A stretch of 14,218 nt of DNA, from the NCBI GenBank assembly GCA_905233515.1, contig CAJOEQ010000004.1:1-14218 (forward strand), read 5' to 3'. This stretch comes from an uncultured Synergistales bacterium (GTDB lineage: Bacteria > Synergistota > Synergistia > Synergistales > Aminobacteriaceae). Under the pieces are notes generated by a model. The model did no database searches. It was not told where the DNA came from and was given only the letters and a program-made list of their open reading frames with translations. Positions 8,101 through 13,995 of this stretch are shown piece by piece. The position numbers were made by a program, and so were the translations under genes. Position 1 is the first letter of the stretch, and each line of letters opens with the position of its first letter.

Positions 8101-8783
8101 AAGAAAATATCAGGATTCTGCGCTGTTCCCTTAGTATATGGCTTCTCGGGTCTCATTGAGCGGTCTCTAAATGCTGCTATAGCGTCATAATCAACTAATT
8201 TTGCTAGATCTGCATAATCAAACGCATCAACTTTCTGAATCTCGTGTGAAGTTCTGAATCCGTCAAAGAAATTCAATACTGGGACGCTTGATTTAATTGC
8301 TGTTAAATGAGCAACTGCGGCCATGTCGTGAGCTTCCTGAACTGATCCGCCGGCAATCATAGTAAAGCCTGTCATTCTTGTTGACATTACATCGCTGTGA
8401 TCTCCGAAAATTGAGAGTGCGTGCATTGCTATAGCTCTAGCTGTTACATGGAAAACGCCCGGTAATAATTCGCCCGCGATTTTATACATGTTAGGAATCA
8501 TAAGTAATAATCCCTGTGATGCTGTATAAGTGCTTGCGAGTGCTCCGGCTGATAATGCACCATGACAAGCTCCTGCGGCTCCTGCTTCACTCTGCATTTC
8601 AGTTACTTTTACAGTATGACCAAAAATATTTTTGCGTCCATGTGCTGCCCATTCGTCAATGTGTTCGGGCATAGGTGATGAAGGTGTGATCGGGTAAATT
8701 GTCGCCATCTCGGAAAATGCATAAGCTACGTGAGCAACTGCTTCATTTCCGTCCATAGTTTTCCAATTTCGTTTTGATGCCAT
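5154..8783 (-). CDS. nifJ: Pyruvate:ferredoxin (flavodoxin) oxidoreductase, single-chain
   Basis: Oxidises pyruvate with CoA to acetyl-CoA and CO2 while reducing ferredoxin; a central enzyme of anaerobic metabolism. The 1209 residues match the usual one-polypeptide homodimeric form. Seen in order: the N-terminal pyrimidine-binding domain with YPITPSSPM (30-38), the CoA/transketolase-like middle domains, a two-cluster ferredoxin domain with CxxCxxCxxxCP at 697-708 and again at 755-766, and the TPP domain with CAGCGETPYAK (Cys820, Cys823). Cys848 (ATGCSS) and Cys1096 (APCINHG) complete the expected ligands of the proximal cluster. GGDGWGYDIGYGGLDH and YSNTGGQ carry the Mg-TPP site. An odd feature is a cysteine-rich stretch at 946-957 (CCGCCECGKSLC) just before the TPP motif. 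The ATG has GAGGAGG about 10 nt upstream. It is a single gene with its own terminator. Codon use is richer in G/C than in the neighbours, as expected for high expression. Confidence 0.98.
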   Translation of the reverse strand: MASKRNWKTMDGNEAVAHVAYAFSEMATIYPITPSSPMPEHIDEWAAHGRKNIFGHTVKVTEMQSEAGAAGACHGALSAGALASTYTASQGLLLMIPNMYKIAGELLPGVFHVTARAIAMHALSIFGDHSDVMSTRMTGFTMIAGGSVQEAHDMAAVAHLTAIKSSVPVLNFFDGFRTSHEIQKVDAFDYADLAKLVDYDAIAAFRDRSMRPEKPYTKGTAQNPDIFFQAKEASQPFIDAVPDIVAGYMNDICGICGREYHPFNYYGAPDAERVIIAMGSVCQAIEETVDYLNARGEKVGVIEVHLYRPFSPKYFFRALPATVKAIAVLDRVKEVGALGGPLYEDVCSLFAGNCKAPIIVGGRYGLGSKDTTPSDLKACFDNLKLFEPRNNFTLGIIDDVNDSSLIPTEHINAAAEGTVCCKFWGLGSDGTVGANKNSIKIIGDHTDMYAQGYFDYDSKKSGGITMSHLRFGKSPIKSTYLIDHADFIACHKQEYVNQYDLLQGMKEGGTFLLNTQWMTLEALEEHLPASLKRKLANLGCKFYIINAVDEAQKLGLGSRTNTIMQSAFFKLANVIPIDDAVKFMKEAIVHSYGAKGEDVVQKNYSAVDAGLAGLVEITVPESWKTAEEKAHKRPGLPSEIPEFISYQVDTINAQKGNTLPASAFVDGYEDGHFPAGTSKYEKRGVAVNVPEWNGAKCIQCNQCSMVCPHAAIRPFLLNAEEQAIMPENFGAVEIKAPKLKAAGYKYKMQVDVLDCLGCGNCADICPVKALEMKPTATQSAEIPNWTFAFEEVADKADAGDKFTVQGSQFQRPLFEFSGACAGCGETPYAKLITQLFGSRMIVANATGCSSIWGGSAPSMPYTVDANGHGPAWGNSLFEDAAEYGMGMKLSLNVMVNYLTTAAKNLIAMDVPEEMKAILQGWLDVHEDGEASVAAAAKVDEMLDKVCCGCCECGKSLCDFSEDAQKEICTLVEYRDYLVKKSVWIIGGDGWGYDIGYGGLDHVLGSGEDVNVLVLDTEVYSNTGGQSSKSTPTAAIAQFAASGKRTRKKDLGRMAMTYGTVYVAQVGMGADKNQLIKALKEAEAHKGPSLIIAYAPCINHGIRAGMGKTQERTKLAVEKGYWHLYRYNPDVVGKNPFTLDSKAPKLFDDKDAFIAQYKEFLLGEVRYSSLKRGFPDIADELFDKNAAEARERYETYKTLAEIGAQPVEAK

Positions 8784-9121
8784 AAGTGAAAAACCCCTCC
8801 TCAGAATATATAAAAATTGTATGAAATTTATTTGTGTTATGATTTTACTACAATTAAGAGAATAATAAAATAAATTATAACGCGTAATTTTTTGAGGAAG
8901 TCTTTAAAAATTTTTTAGGGCGGGAGGAAGGAAGGCGGCGGGGAATGACTATTAATAAATATTGCGTGATTTCATAATTTGCGAGGGATTTATAAAAATT
9001 TTTTCGTTTTTGAATCATAAAATCATGTAAAAAATTTATAGAATCTTTCACAGAATCCAGACTCAACAGTTAAAATATAGCGTGTTAAATCATAATAAAA
9101 TTTTCAGGAGGTTTGACATTC
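8784..9121. other. Divergent intergenic region with a G-rich tract
   Basis: The 338-bp spacer between PFOR (-) and the surface protein (+) is very AT-rich. It holds the Shine-Dalgarno sites of both genes, a good plus-strand promoter at 9047-9076, and a minus-strand TATAAT at 8874-8879 without a convincing -35 that may serve PFOR. In the middle is an isolated purine tract (8918-8943) with the runs GGG, GGG, GG, GG, GG, GG and GGGG. No believable small gene was found; short frames here lack ribosome sites or end within about ten codons. Confidence 0.6.
9047..9076 (+). promoter_or_regulatory. Candidate sigma70 promoter of the surface protein-ligase operon
   Basis: TTCACA (9047-9052, five of six to TTGACA) and TAAAAT (9071-9076, five of six to TATAAT) are 18 nt apart. 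The start of transcription would be near 9083, about 40 nt before the ATG at 9122. Confidence 0.5.
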
Positions 9122-10732
9122 ATGCACAAGAAATTTTTTGCTGTAATTATATTTTTGCTCGTGATGAGTTCTATATCATGGGCAGAAACTTTCACAGTAA
9201 CAACGACTAATGCGGACGGCACTGGCTCACTTGCTGCGGCTGTCAACGGCGTAAACTCTTCACAAAGCACAGAGAATTATATTAATTTTGACTCGTCTAT
9301 AAAATCTCTGACTCTTCCTAAAGAATTAACGCTGAATTCAAATGTCATTATTGACGGCGGCGGGGTGTCTCTCAATGCTGCGAACGGTACGAGGCTTTTT
9401 ACTGTTACAGCTGGGACTGTTTTATTTGACAGCATAACATTTAAAGGCGGAAAAGTTATAGCAGATGACGGAGGAGCTGTAAAAGTTACCGGCCCTGACT
9501 CAAATGTCGAATTCACTAACTGCACATTTTATAATAACGAGTCCGAGAATTTCGGCGGGGCTGTATGTGCTACGAACGGTACGACGAGATTAATTTTTTG
9601 CACGATTGCAGGAAATATCGCAGATAACGGCGCACTTGCTGTCAGAAATGGGACAATGAATATTTTTGCGTCAATAATAGTCGGCAATACCAGCAGCAAC
9701 GATATTTATAAAGCTGACTCGGCGAATTTAACCGGCGATGATAATATTATCGGGACAAGTAATTACAATTTCGGATCTAATAATTTATCAGGTCAGAAAT
9801 TAAGCGACGTGCTTTTAACGAATTCTTACGGGCTGCCATTGCTTGAAACTGTTGACGATATAGAAATTATAAAGCTCACTGGGACATCACCGGCAAGGGA
9901 TTTTGTGAATCCGTCAAATAATTACGGCGTTGATTATGACGAAATAGGAACATCGAGGCCGCAATTAAATTATAGTGATTCAGGAGCTTATGAGGCTTTA
10001 CCCGTTGCAGTTGAGAGCGTAATTATAAATCATTACCCTTATATGCAAGTCAGCACGACTGAAAAAATAAGCATTGACATTTACCCGCTGGACTCATCGT
10101 TAAATACTCGTGATTATCCGCCTTCAGGTGTTGAATGGAAGAGTGATAACGAGTCAATTATAGAAATCGACTCAGAAGGTCAAGCCCACGCGGCAGGAAC
10201 TGGAAGCACTTACATAACGGCAACTGTTCACGGCTGGGACTCAAACGGGCGCGAAATGAGCAAAACTTCAAACGCTATTTATATAACAGTAGGCACTGAA
10301 GCAAGAAGACCCCTCAAAGCCTCAATAACTCCTATAGACGATTTGATAATCTATACAGAACAAACAAGAATTTTAACGCCTGAAGTAATAATCGATATGA
10401 ATGACATAATATTTGAAGACGCTGATTATTCTTTAAATGTAAGCTCATCAGCAAATAATATAGTTACAGCTGAAATAATTTCAGGAGACAGCATAAGACT
10501 CACAGCAGGCCAAGAATTAGGCGAGTCAGTCATAACAGTTGAAGCGCGGCCATTTCCTGCAGGTGATGCAACAAATATATCTTTTACTGTGAGTGTAAAT
10601 CAGCAAGTATATATGTATCATTCAGGCGGCGGCGGTGGCTGTAATGCGGGAATTTCAAGCGTGTTAATTCTTGCTCCGTTATGTGCATATTTTATAAAGC
10701 GTGAAAGGAGTCGCAAAAATGAATCTCTCTGA
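9122..10732 (+). CDS. Exported beta-helix/Ig-like surface protein with Synergist-CTERM anchor
   Basis: 536 residues from the ATG at 9122, which has AGGAGG (9106-9111) 10 nt upstream; a TTG at 9113 is in frame but overlaps the spacer. A Sec signal peptide covers residues 1-21 (ending SISWA, cleavage before ETFTV). A right-handed beta-helix-like region follows (about 22-250): DGTGSLAAAV near its start, then INFD, IIDGGG, FTNCTFYNN and FCTIAGN rungs. It closes with SPARD...GTSRP...SGAYEA (about 254-289), the pattern of choice-of-anchor Q surface proteins. A BIG2-like Ig domain is at about 293-387 (WKSDNESIIEID, AAGTGSTYITATV), then a second beta-rich domain to about 490. The C-terminus is tripartite: GGGGGCNAG (502-510), hydrophobic 511-524, and a basic tail. 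This matches Synergist-CTERM, thought to be recognised by a membrane protease for surface attachment. The ligand is unknown. Its 3' end overlaps the next gene by 14 nt. Confidence 0.85.
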   Translation: MHKKFFAVIIFLLVMSSISWAETFTVTTTNADGTGSLAAAVNGVNSSQSTENYINFDSSIKSLTLPKELTLNSNVIIDGGGVSLNAANGTRLFTVTAGTVLFDSITFKGGKVIADDGGAVKVTGPDSNVEFTNCTFYNNESENFGGAVCATNGTTRLIFCTIAGNIADNGALAVRNGTMNIFASIIVGNTSSNDIYKADSANLTGDDNIIGTSNYNFGSNNLSGQKLSDVLLTNSYGLPLLETVDDIEIIKLTGTSPARDFVNPSNNYGVDYDEIGTSRPQLNYSDSGAYEALPVAVESVIINHYPYMQVSTTEKISIDIYPLDSSLNTRDYPPSGVEWKSDNESIIEIDSEGQAHAAGTGSTYITATVHGWDSNGREMSKTSNAIYITVGTEARRPLKASITPIDDLIIYTEQTRILTPEVIIDMNDIIFEDADYSLNVSSSANNIVTAEIISGDSIRLTAGQELGESVITVEARPFPAGDATNISFTVSVNQQVYMYHSGGGGGCNAGISSVLILAPLCAYFIKRERSRKNESL

Positions 10733-12212
10733 TTATATGAGCAAATATATAAATTCAAATCCTGATAATAATTGCTGCTGGTTTAATAATAAATGGTGGA
10801 CTCGTAAAGAATTCAGCGAGCTTGCAAATAAAGTTACTGACTTATTAAAAGAGTCGGGCTTTACTTCAGGCCAAAGATTAGCGGTGTTAATGCCAAATTC
10901 ACCGATGACTCTAGCGATGATTTATGCAACGTGGAAACTCGGCGGGGTTTTCTGCCCATTGAACGAGAAGACCGGCGAAATTTCACTAATAAAGACTCTT
11001 GACTTGTTAAAGCCTTTTGCTGTGATTCTATCAGACGGAGTAAAAAGCGAATTAGAGAACTCATTAAATAATGCGGGCTGGGTTTGTGCTAGATTCGGAT
11101 TTGAAGAGTTACGAGGCAATGAAAAATTTAGCGGAAAATTGCAGCCTGCTGATGATTTTGATAAGACTCTTGCTGTAATTTTCTCGACTTCAGGAACAAC
11201 AGGAGATCCTAAAGCAGTCCCGCTAACTCATGAGAATATTTATGATAATTGCGTCGCCTGTCTTGAACACGTGCCGGATTTAAAACCTTCTGACAGTTTA
11301 TTGAACGTTTTGCCGAATTTTCACGCGTTCGGATTCACTATTTGCAGTGTATTGCCCTTTATACTGGGAGCGACTCAAGTTTTAGTTGCAAATTTTATGC
11401 CTCCTTCAAACGTAATAAAAGCTCTTGAGCTAACAAAGCCTACAGTGTTATTACTAGTTCCCACTATGCTGGGATTTGCGGCTTCAGTCTTAGAACGTGC
11501 GGGCAAAAAATTAACGGGAATAAAACTCGTTATAGCCGGCGGAGATAGATATAACACAAAACTTGACGACAGAATCACTCAAGCATTTGGAGTCCCCGTT
11601 ATAGAAGGCTACGGAATTACAGAATGTTCGCCGGTCTTGGCCGTGAATCCGACTCCAGCAGTGCGAAAATTAGGAACTGTAGGGCCTGCATTGCCTAGAT
11701 TTGAGTTAGAATTACGCAGCGAGTCAGGCGAAAAATTAAGCATTCCAGGTGAAGGCGTTTTATGGACTCGGGGGCCTTCTGTTACATCATGTTATTATCA
11801 TGCTGAAGAAGTTACGCGCGAGAGATTTATTAACGGCTGGTTTAATACCGGCGATTACGTGCAGATAGACTCAGACGGTTATATAAAAATTTTAGATCGA
11901 GTAACTGATATTATCATAGTCGGAGGCTTTAACGTGTATCCTCAGGAAGTCGAGGCTATTTTATCAGAACATCCCGCAGTAAATACGGCTGTTGTAGTGG
12001 GAATGCCTAACGATATAAGCGGAGTAGTGCTAAAAGCGTTTATAATTCGTAATCCTGAAATCAACGTAACTGAAAGCGAGAAATTCTGCAAAGAAAGATT
12101 ATCGCACTATAAAGTCCCAAGAGCTATAGAATTTGTAGAGTCTTTGCCGATTTCTGCGACTGGTAAAATTTTAAGACGTGTTTTGCGTCAGAAAGAACGT
12201 GATAAACAATGA
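10719..12212 (+). CDS. AMP-dependent acyl-CoA/acyl-ACP synthetase (first of a tandem pair)
   Basis: 497 residues from the ATG at 10719, with AAAGGAG 8 nt upstream; an in-frame GTG at 10701 lies before that site. It is an ANL-superfamily ligase that activates a carboxylic acid as acyl-AMP and passes it to a thiol. All core motifs are present: STSGTTGDPK (156-165, phosphate loop), GYGITE (297-302), NTGD (376-379), DRVTD then GGFNVYP (from 393), and SATGK with catalytic Lys483. LPNFHAFGFT around the substrate pocket resembles fatty-acid ligases and the ligase half of Aas-type acyl-ACP synthetases, so a medium- or long-chain fatty acid is likely; CoA or ACP as acceptor is undecided. No signal peptide or transmembrane segment is seen. 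It starts inside the end of the surface protein gene and shares an ATGA overlap with the next ligase, so the three genes form one operon. Confidence 0.9.
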   Translation: MNLSDYMSKYINSNPDNNCCWFNNKWWTRKEFSELANKVTDLLKESGFTSGQRLAVLMPNSPMTLAMIYATWKLGGVFCPLNEKTGEISLIKTLDLLKPFAVILSDGVKSELENSLNNAGWVCARFGFEELRGNEKFSGKLQPADDFDKTLAVIFSTSGTTGDPKAVPLTHENIYDNCVACLEHVPDLKPSDSLLNVLPNFHAFGFTICSVLPFILGATQVLVANFMPPSNVIKALELTKPTVLLLVPTMLGFAASVLERAGKKLTGIKLVIAGGDRYNTKLDDRITQAFGVPVIEGYGITECSPVLAVNPTPAVRKLGTVGPALPRFELELRSESGEKLSIPGEGVLWTRGPSVTSCYYHAEEVTRERFINGWFNTGDYVQIDSDGYIKILDRVTDIIIVGGFNVYPQEVEAILSEHPAVNTAVVVGMPNDISGVVLKAFIIRNPEINVTESEKFCKERLSHYKVPRAIEFVESLPISATGKILRRVLRQKERDKQ

Positions 12213-13702
12213 GACTCGAAAAAGTTATTATGCAAAATTTAGAATCAGATCCCGAAATTAATTCATACTGGTGGGAGGGAGTCTGGCATAAACGCGGGGA
12301 TTTGTTGAAACTTGTAAATAATTGCGAGGAGACATTAAAGCGCGCTGGATTCTCACGAGGTCAAAGGCTTGTAGTCATGCTAAGAAATTCGCCGTTAGTT
12401 CCTGCGTTGTCTCTAGCTGTCTGGAAATTAGGCGGGATATTTTGCCCTCTCAATGAAAAATTTGGCTCGTCATTAGCGGGAACTCTTGAATTAATAAAGC
12501 CGTTCGCAATAATATCAGAACATGAGCTAAAGGGCGTTAATTGGCCGTGTTTTACTTGTGATTTGAACGCTGAGAAATTGCCGGAAATTTCAGGGAAGAC
12601 TCAGCCGCCGGAAAGTGAAGAATACGCCGTAATTTTTTCGACATCAGGGACGACGGGACTCCCTAAAGCTGTGCCGTTGACTCATGATAATTTATATAGT
12701 AATTGCATAGCGACTCATGAAAGAGTAAACTCAATGAGCAGTCAAGATACTTTCTTGAATGTATTGCCAAATTTTCACTCATTCGGTTACACAGTTACAA
12801 TAATTTTGCCGCTTGTCTTGAATGCTAAATTAGCGATTGCCCCGTCATTTCTGCCGCCCGGTGTAACTATCAGAGCAATAACTGAAGCAAAAATTGATGT
12901 CATGTTCGTAGTGCCTGCTATAATGTCGTTTTTATTAATGTCAGTCGAAAAAGGTAAAATGCCTCCCGAGCCTCTATCACGAATCAGAATAATTTGTACT
13001 GGCGGCGATAAATTAAATCCTAATGTTCACAAGCAATCATTAAAACTTTTATGCCGAGACATAACAGAAGGTTACGGACTGACTGAAACATCGCCAGTTA
13101 TTTGCATGAATCAAGACTGTGTGAATCAAAAAGTCGGCAGTATAGGCCAAGTGCTTAACGGCTATCACTATAAATTAAAGACTAGAGAAGGACAAGACAC
13201 TCCGGAAAATGAGGGCGTTTTATGGGTGAAGGGAGCTTCAGTAACTCCGGGATATTTGCATGCTCCTGAAATAAGCGCAGAAAGATTTGACTCAGAGGGA
13301 TATTTTAACACGGGCGATTACGTGAGAATTGACTCAGAAGGCTTTGTGTATATTCTTGATAGAGTTACAGATATTATAATAGTCGGCGGCTTTAACGTAT
13401 ACCCGCAGGAAGTCGAGAAAGTTTTAGCAGAACATCCCGCAGTACGTCAGGCCGTTGTTGTTGGAATGCCTCACGATATTAACGGACAAATTCCAAAGGC
13501 TTATATTTTGCTTGAAGACGGAGCAGATGACAGCAACGATCAAAAACGGGATATTATAAAATTTGCGAAAGAAAGACTCGCACATTTTAAGACTCCTAGG
13601 GCTATAGAATTTGTTAGTGAATTTCCGTTGTCAGGCTCAGGGAAGATTTTGCGAAGAGTTTTGCGAGATATGGCAGCTAAAGAAAAAGAACATCAATTGT
13701 GA
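12209..13702 (+). CDS. AMP-dependent acyl-CoA/acyl-ACP synthetase (second of a tandem pair)
   Basis: 497 residues, the same length as its upstream paralogue, and it starts in an ATGA overlap with that gene's stop. No strong Shine-Dalgarno is seen, which fits translational coupling. The motifs are intact: STSGTTGLPK (144-153), GYGLTE (288-293), NTGD, DRVTD then GGFNVYP (from 384), and SGSGK with catalytic Lys479. The C-terminal half is very close to the first ligase, while the N-terminal substrate region differs more (FHSFGYTVTIILPL against FHAFGFTICSVLPF; VPAIMSFLLMSVEKGKM against VPTMLGFAASVLERAGK). This suggests duplication followed by a change in substrate preference, or a heteromeric pair. 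The role is probably fatty-acid activation for lipid or envelope modification; the exact substrate is not visible. A plus-strand terminator lies about 120 nt downstream. Confidence 0.9.
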   Translation: MRLEKVIMQNLESDPEINSYWWEGVWHKRGDLLKLVNNCEETLKRAGFSRGQRLVVMLRNSPLVPALSLAVWKLGGIFCPLNEKFGSSLAGTLELIKPFAIISEHELKGVNWPCFTCDLNAEKLPEISGKTQPPESEEYAVIFSTSGTTGLPKAVPLTHDNLYSNCIATHERVNSMSSQDTFLNVLPNFHSFGYTVTIILPLVLNAKLAIAPSFLPPGVTIRAITEAKIDVMFVVPAIMSFLLMSVEKGKMPPEPLSRIRIICTGGDKLNPNVHKQSLKLLCRDITEGYGLTETSPVICMNQDCVNQKVGSIGQVLNGYHYKLKTREGQDTPENEGVLWVKGASVTPGYLHAPEISAERFDSEGYFNTGDYVRIDSEGFVYILDRVTDIIIVGGFNVYPQEVEKVLAEHPAVRQAVVVGMPHDINGQIPKAYILLEDGADDSNDQKRDIIKFAKERLAHFKTPRAIEFVSEFPLSGSGKILRRVLRDMAAKEKEHQL

Positions 13703-13712
13703 TAAAATATTA

Positions 13713-13869
13713 GGAGCAGCGGTGAGGGAGCTAGCTACTCCAACTAAGTAAAGAATTACCCGTTTTATCTGGAGAACCTATCCAGTAAACAAAGGACAAG
13801 TTTCACAAGATAGAATATAGCAGCGATTAGGTGATGTAACCCCGACAGGTAATCACGTCGCTGCTTTTT
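13713..13869 (+). ncRNA. Possible structured plus-strand RNA (antisense to the small gene)
   Basis: After the last ligase gene, TAAAAT (13703-13708, no good -35) precedes GGAGCAGCGGTGAG and a run of local hairpins: GGGAG/ACTCC at about 13726-13741 and GTTTA-CTGGA/TCCAG-TAAAC at about 13762-13790. It ends at the terminator hairpin 13819-13869. The first segment AGCAGCG-GTGA (13715-13725) can pair with TCAC (13853-13856) and CGCTGCT (13859-13865), closing the whole RNA and competing with the terminator. It could be a separate antisense RNA or only the 3' untranslated end of the ligase operon. It does not show the conserved motifs of SRP RNA, tmRNA, RNase P or riboswitches that I know. Confidence 0.3.
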
Positions 13870-13902
13870 ACTAGCGTTGTTTTTGCGGCCTTTTTTAGAC
13901 AT
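13765..13902 (-). CDS. Small basic single-helix membrane peptide, 45 residues, unknown family
   Basis: I do not recognise this gene. It has an ATG at 13902 and GAAAGGCGG 9 nt upstream, which differs by one base from the full anti-Shine-Dalgarno complement GAAAGGAGG; this is the main reason to believe it. The peptide has a strongly basic N-terminal part (MSKKGRKNNASKKQRRDY, residues 1-18) and one hydrophobic helix at about 25-40 (LIAAIFYLVKLVLCLL, interrupted by Lys34). It ends DRFSR. By the positive-inside rule the N-terminus should be cytoplasmic. An extended -10 promoter and a structured leader lie upstream, right after mfd. A plus-strand terminator hairpin overlaps codons 12-28. Size, helix and antisense layout resemble type I toxins, although those usually carry the charge at the C-terminus. 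A chance frame opposite a structured RNA cannot be excluded, since several lysine codons lie opposite T runs. Confidence 0.5.
   Translation of the reverse strand: MSKKGRKNNASKKQRRDYLSGLHHLIAAIFYLVKLVLCLLDRFSR
13819..13869 (+). terminator. Plus-strand intrinsic terminator at the end of the ligase operon
   Basis: AGCAGCGA (13819-13826) pairs with TCGCTGCT (13858-13865), 8 bp. An inner GTGAT/ATCAC (13831-13835/13852-13856) and ACC/GGT follow, and TTTTT ends at 13869. It can stop transcripts from the ligase operon or a shorter RNA starting near 13713. It lies inside the small minus-strand gene. Confidence 0.65.
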
Positions 13903-13980
13903 CGCATTGCACCGCCTTTCTGCAGGGGCGGATCCCCTCGGTTTGAAGAGTCCCTGCTTACTCTCTGGGGCTCCCTCGTG
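13903..13980 (-). promoter_or_regulatory. Structured leader with a sequesterable ribosome site before the small gene
   Basis: This stretch is much richer in G and C than its surroundings. On the minus strand CCGCC (13927-13931) can pair with GGCGG of the Shine-Dalgarno (13912-13916) across a 10-nt loop, hiding it. The competing pairings GCAGGG/CCCTGC (13952-13957 with 13922-13927), GGGG/CCCC (13934-13937 with 13925-13928) and AGAGT/ACTCT would free it. This is what a switch, thermometer or toxin leader looks like. I know no riboswitch class with this sequence. Confidence 0.4.
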
Positions 13981-13986
13981 AGAAAT

Positions 13987-13995
13987 ATTATAACA
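13987..13995 (-). promoter_or_regulatory. Extended -10 promoter of the small gene
   Basis: The minus strand reads TGTTATAAT, a perfect TGn-TATAAT extended -10, directly after the mfd stop codon (13996-13998). No good -35 is present, which is normal for extended -10 promoters. Transcription would start near 13980, about 78 nt before the ATG at 13902. Confidence 0.55.

Noticed and set aside
8875..9066. 63-codon minus-strand frame in the PFOR/surface protein spacer
   Set aside because: The composition follows AT-rich spacer DNA, the frame crosses the G-rich tract, and no ribosome site is seen.
9085..9525. Minus-strand frames opposite the start of the surface protein
   Set aside because: They oppose a well-supported signal peptide and beta-helix region and have no initiation signals.
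13830..13907. A 26-codon minus-strand frame starting at the ATG at 13907, overlapping the 45-residue gene
   Set aside because: The spacing to the Shine-Dalgarno is only about 4 nt, against 9 nt for the ATG at 13902, and the product lacks any hydrophobic or family pattern.
13713..13980. 6S RNA, SRP RNA, tmRNA, RNase P RNA or a known riboswitch as an explanation for the GC-rich region
   Set aside because: I looked for the SRP GGAAGGAAGCAGC loop, tmRNA ends, RNase P core motifs and common riboswitch cores (TPP, FMN, SAM, cobalamin, glycine, fluoride, guanidine) on both strands and saw none. 6S RNA is hard to exclude by eye because its sequence is poorly conserved.
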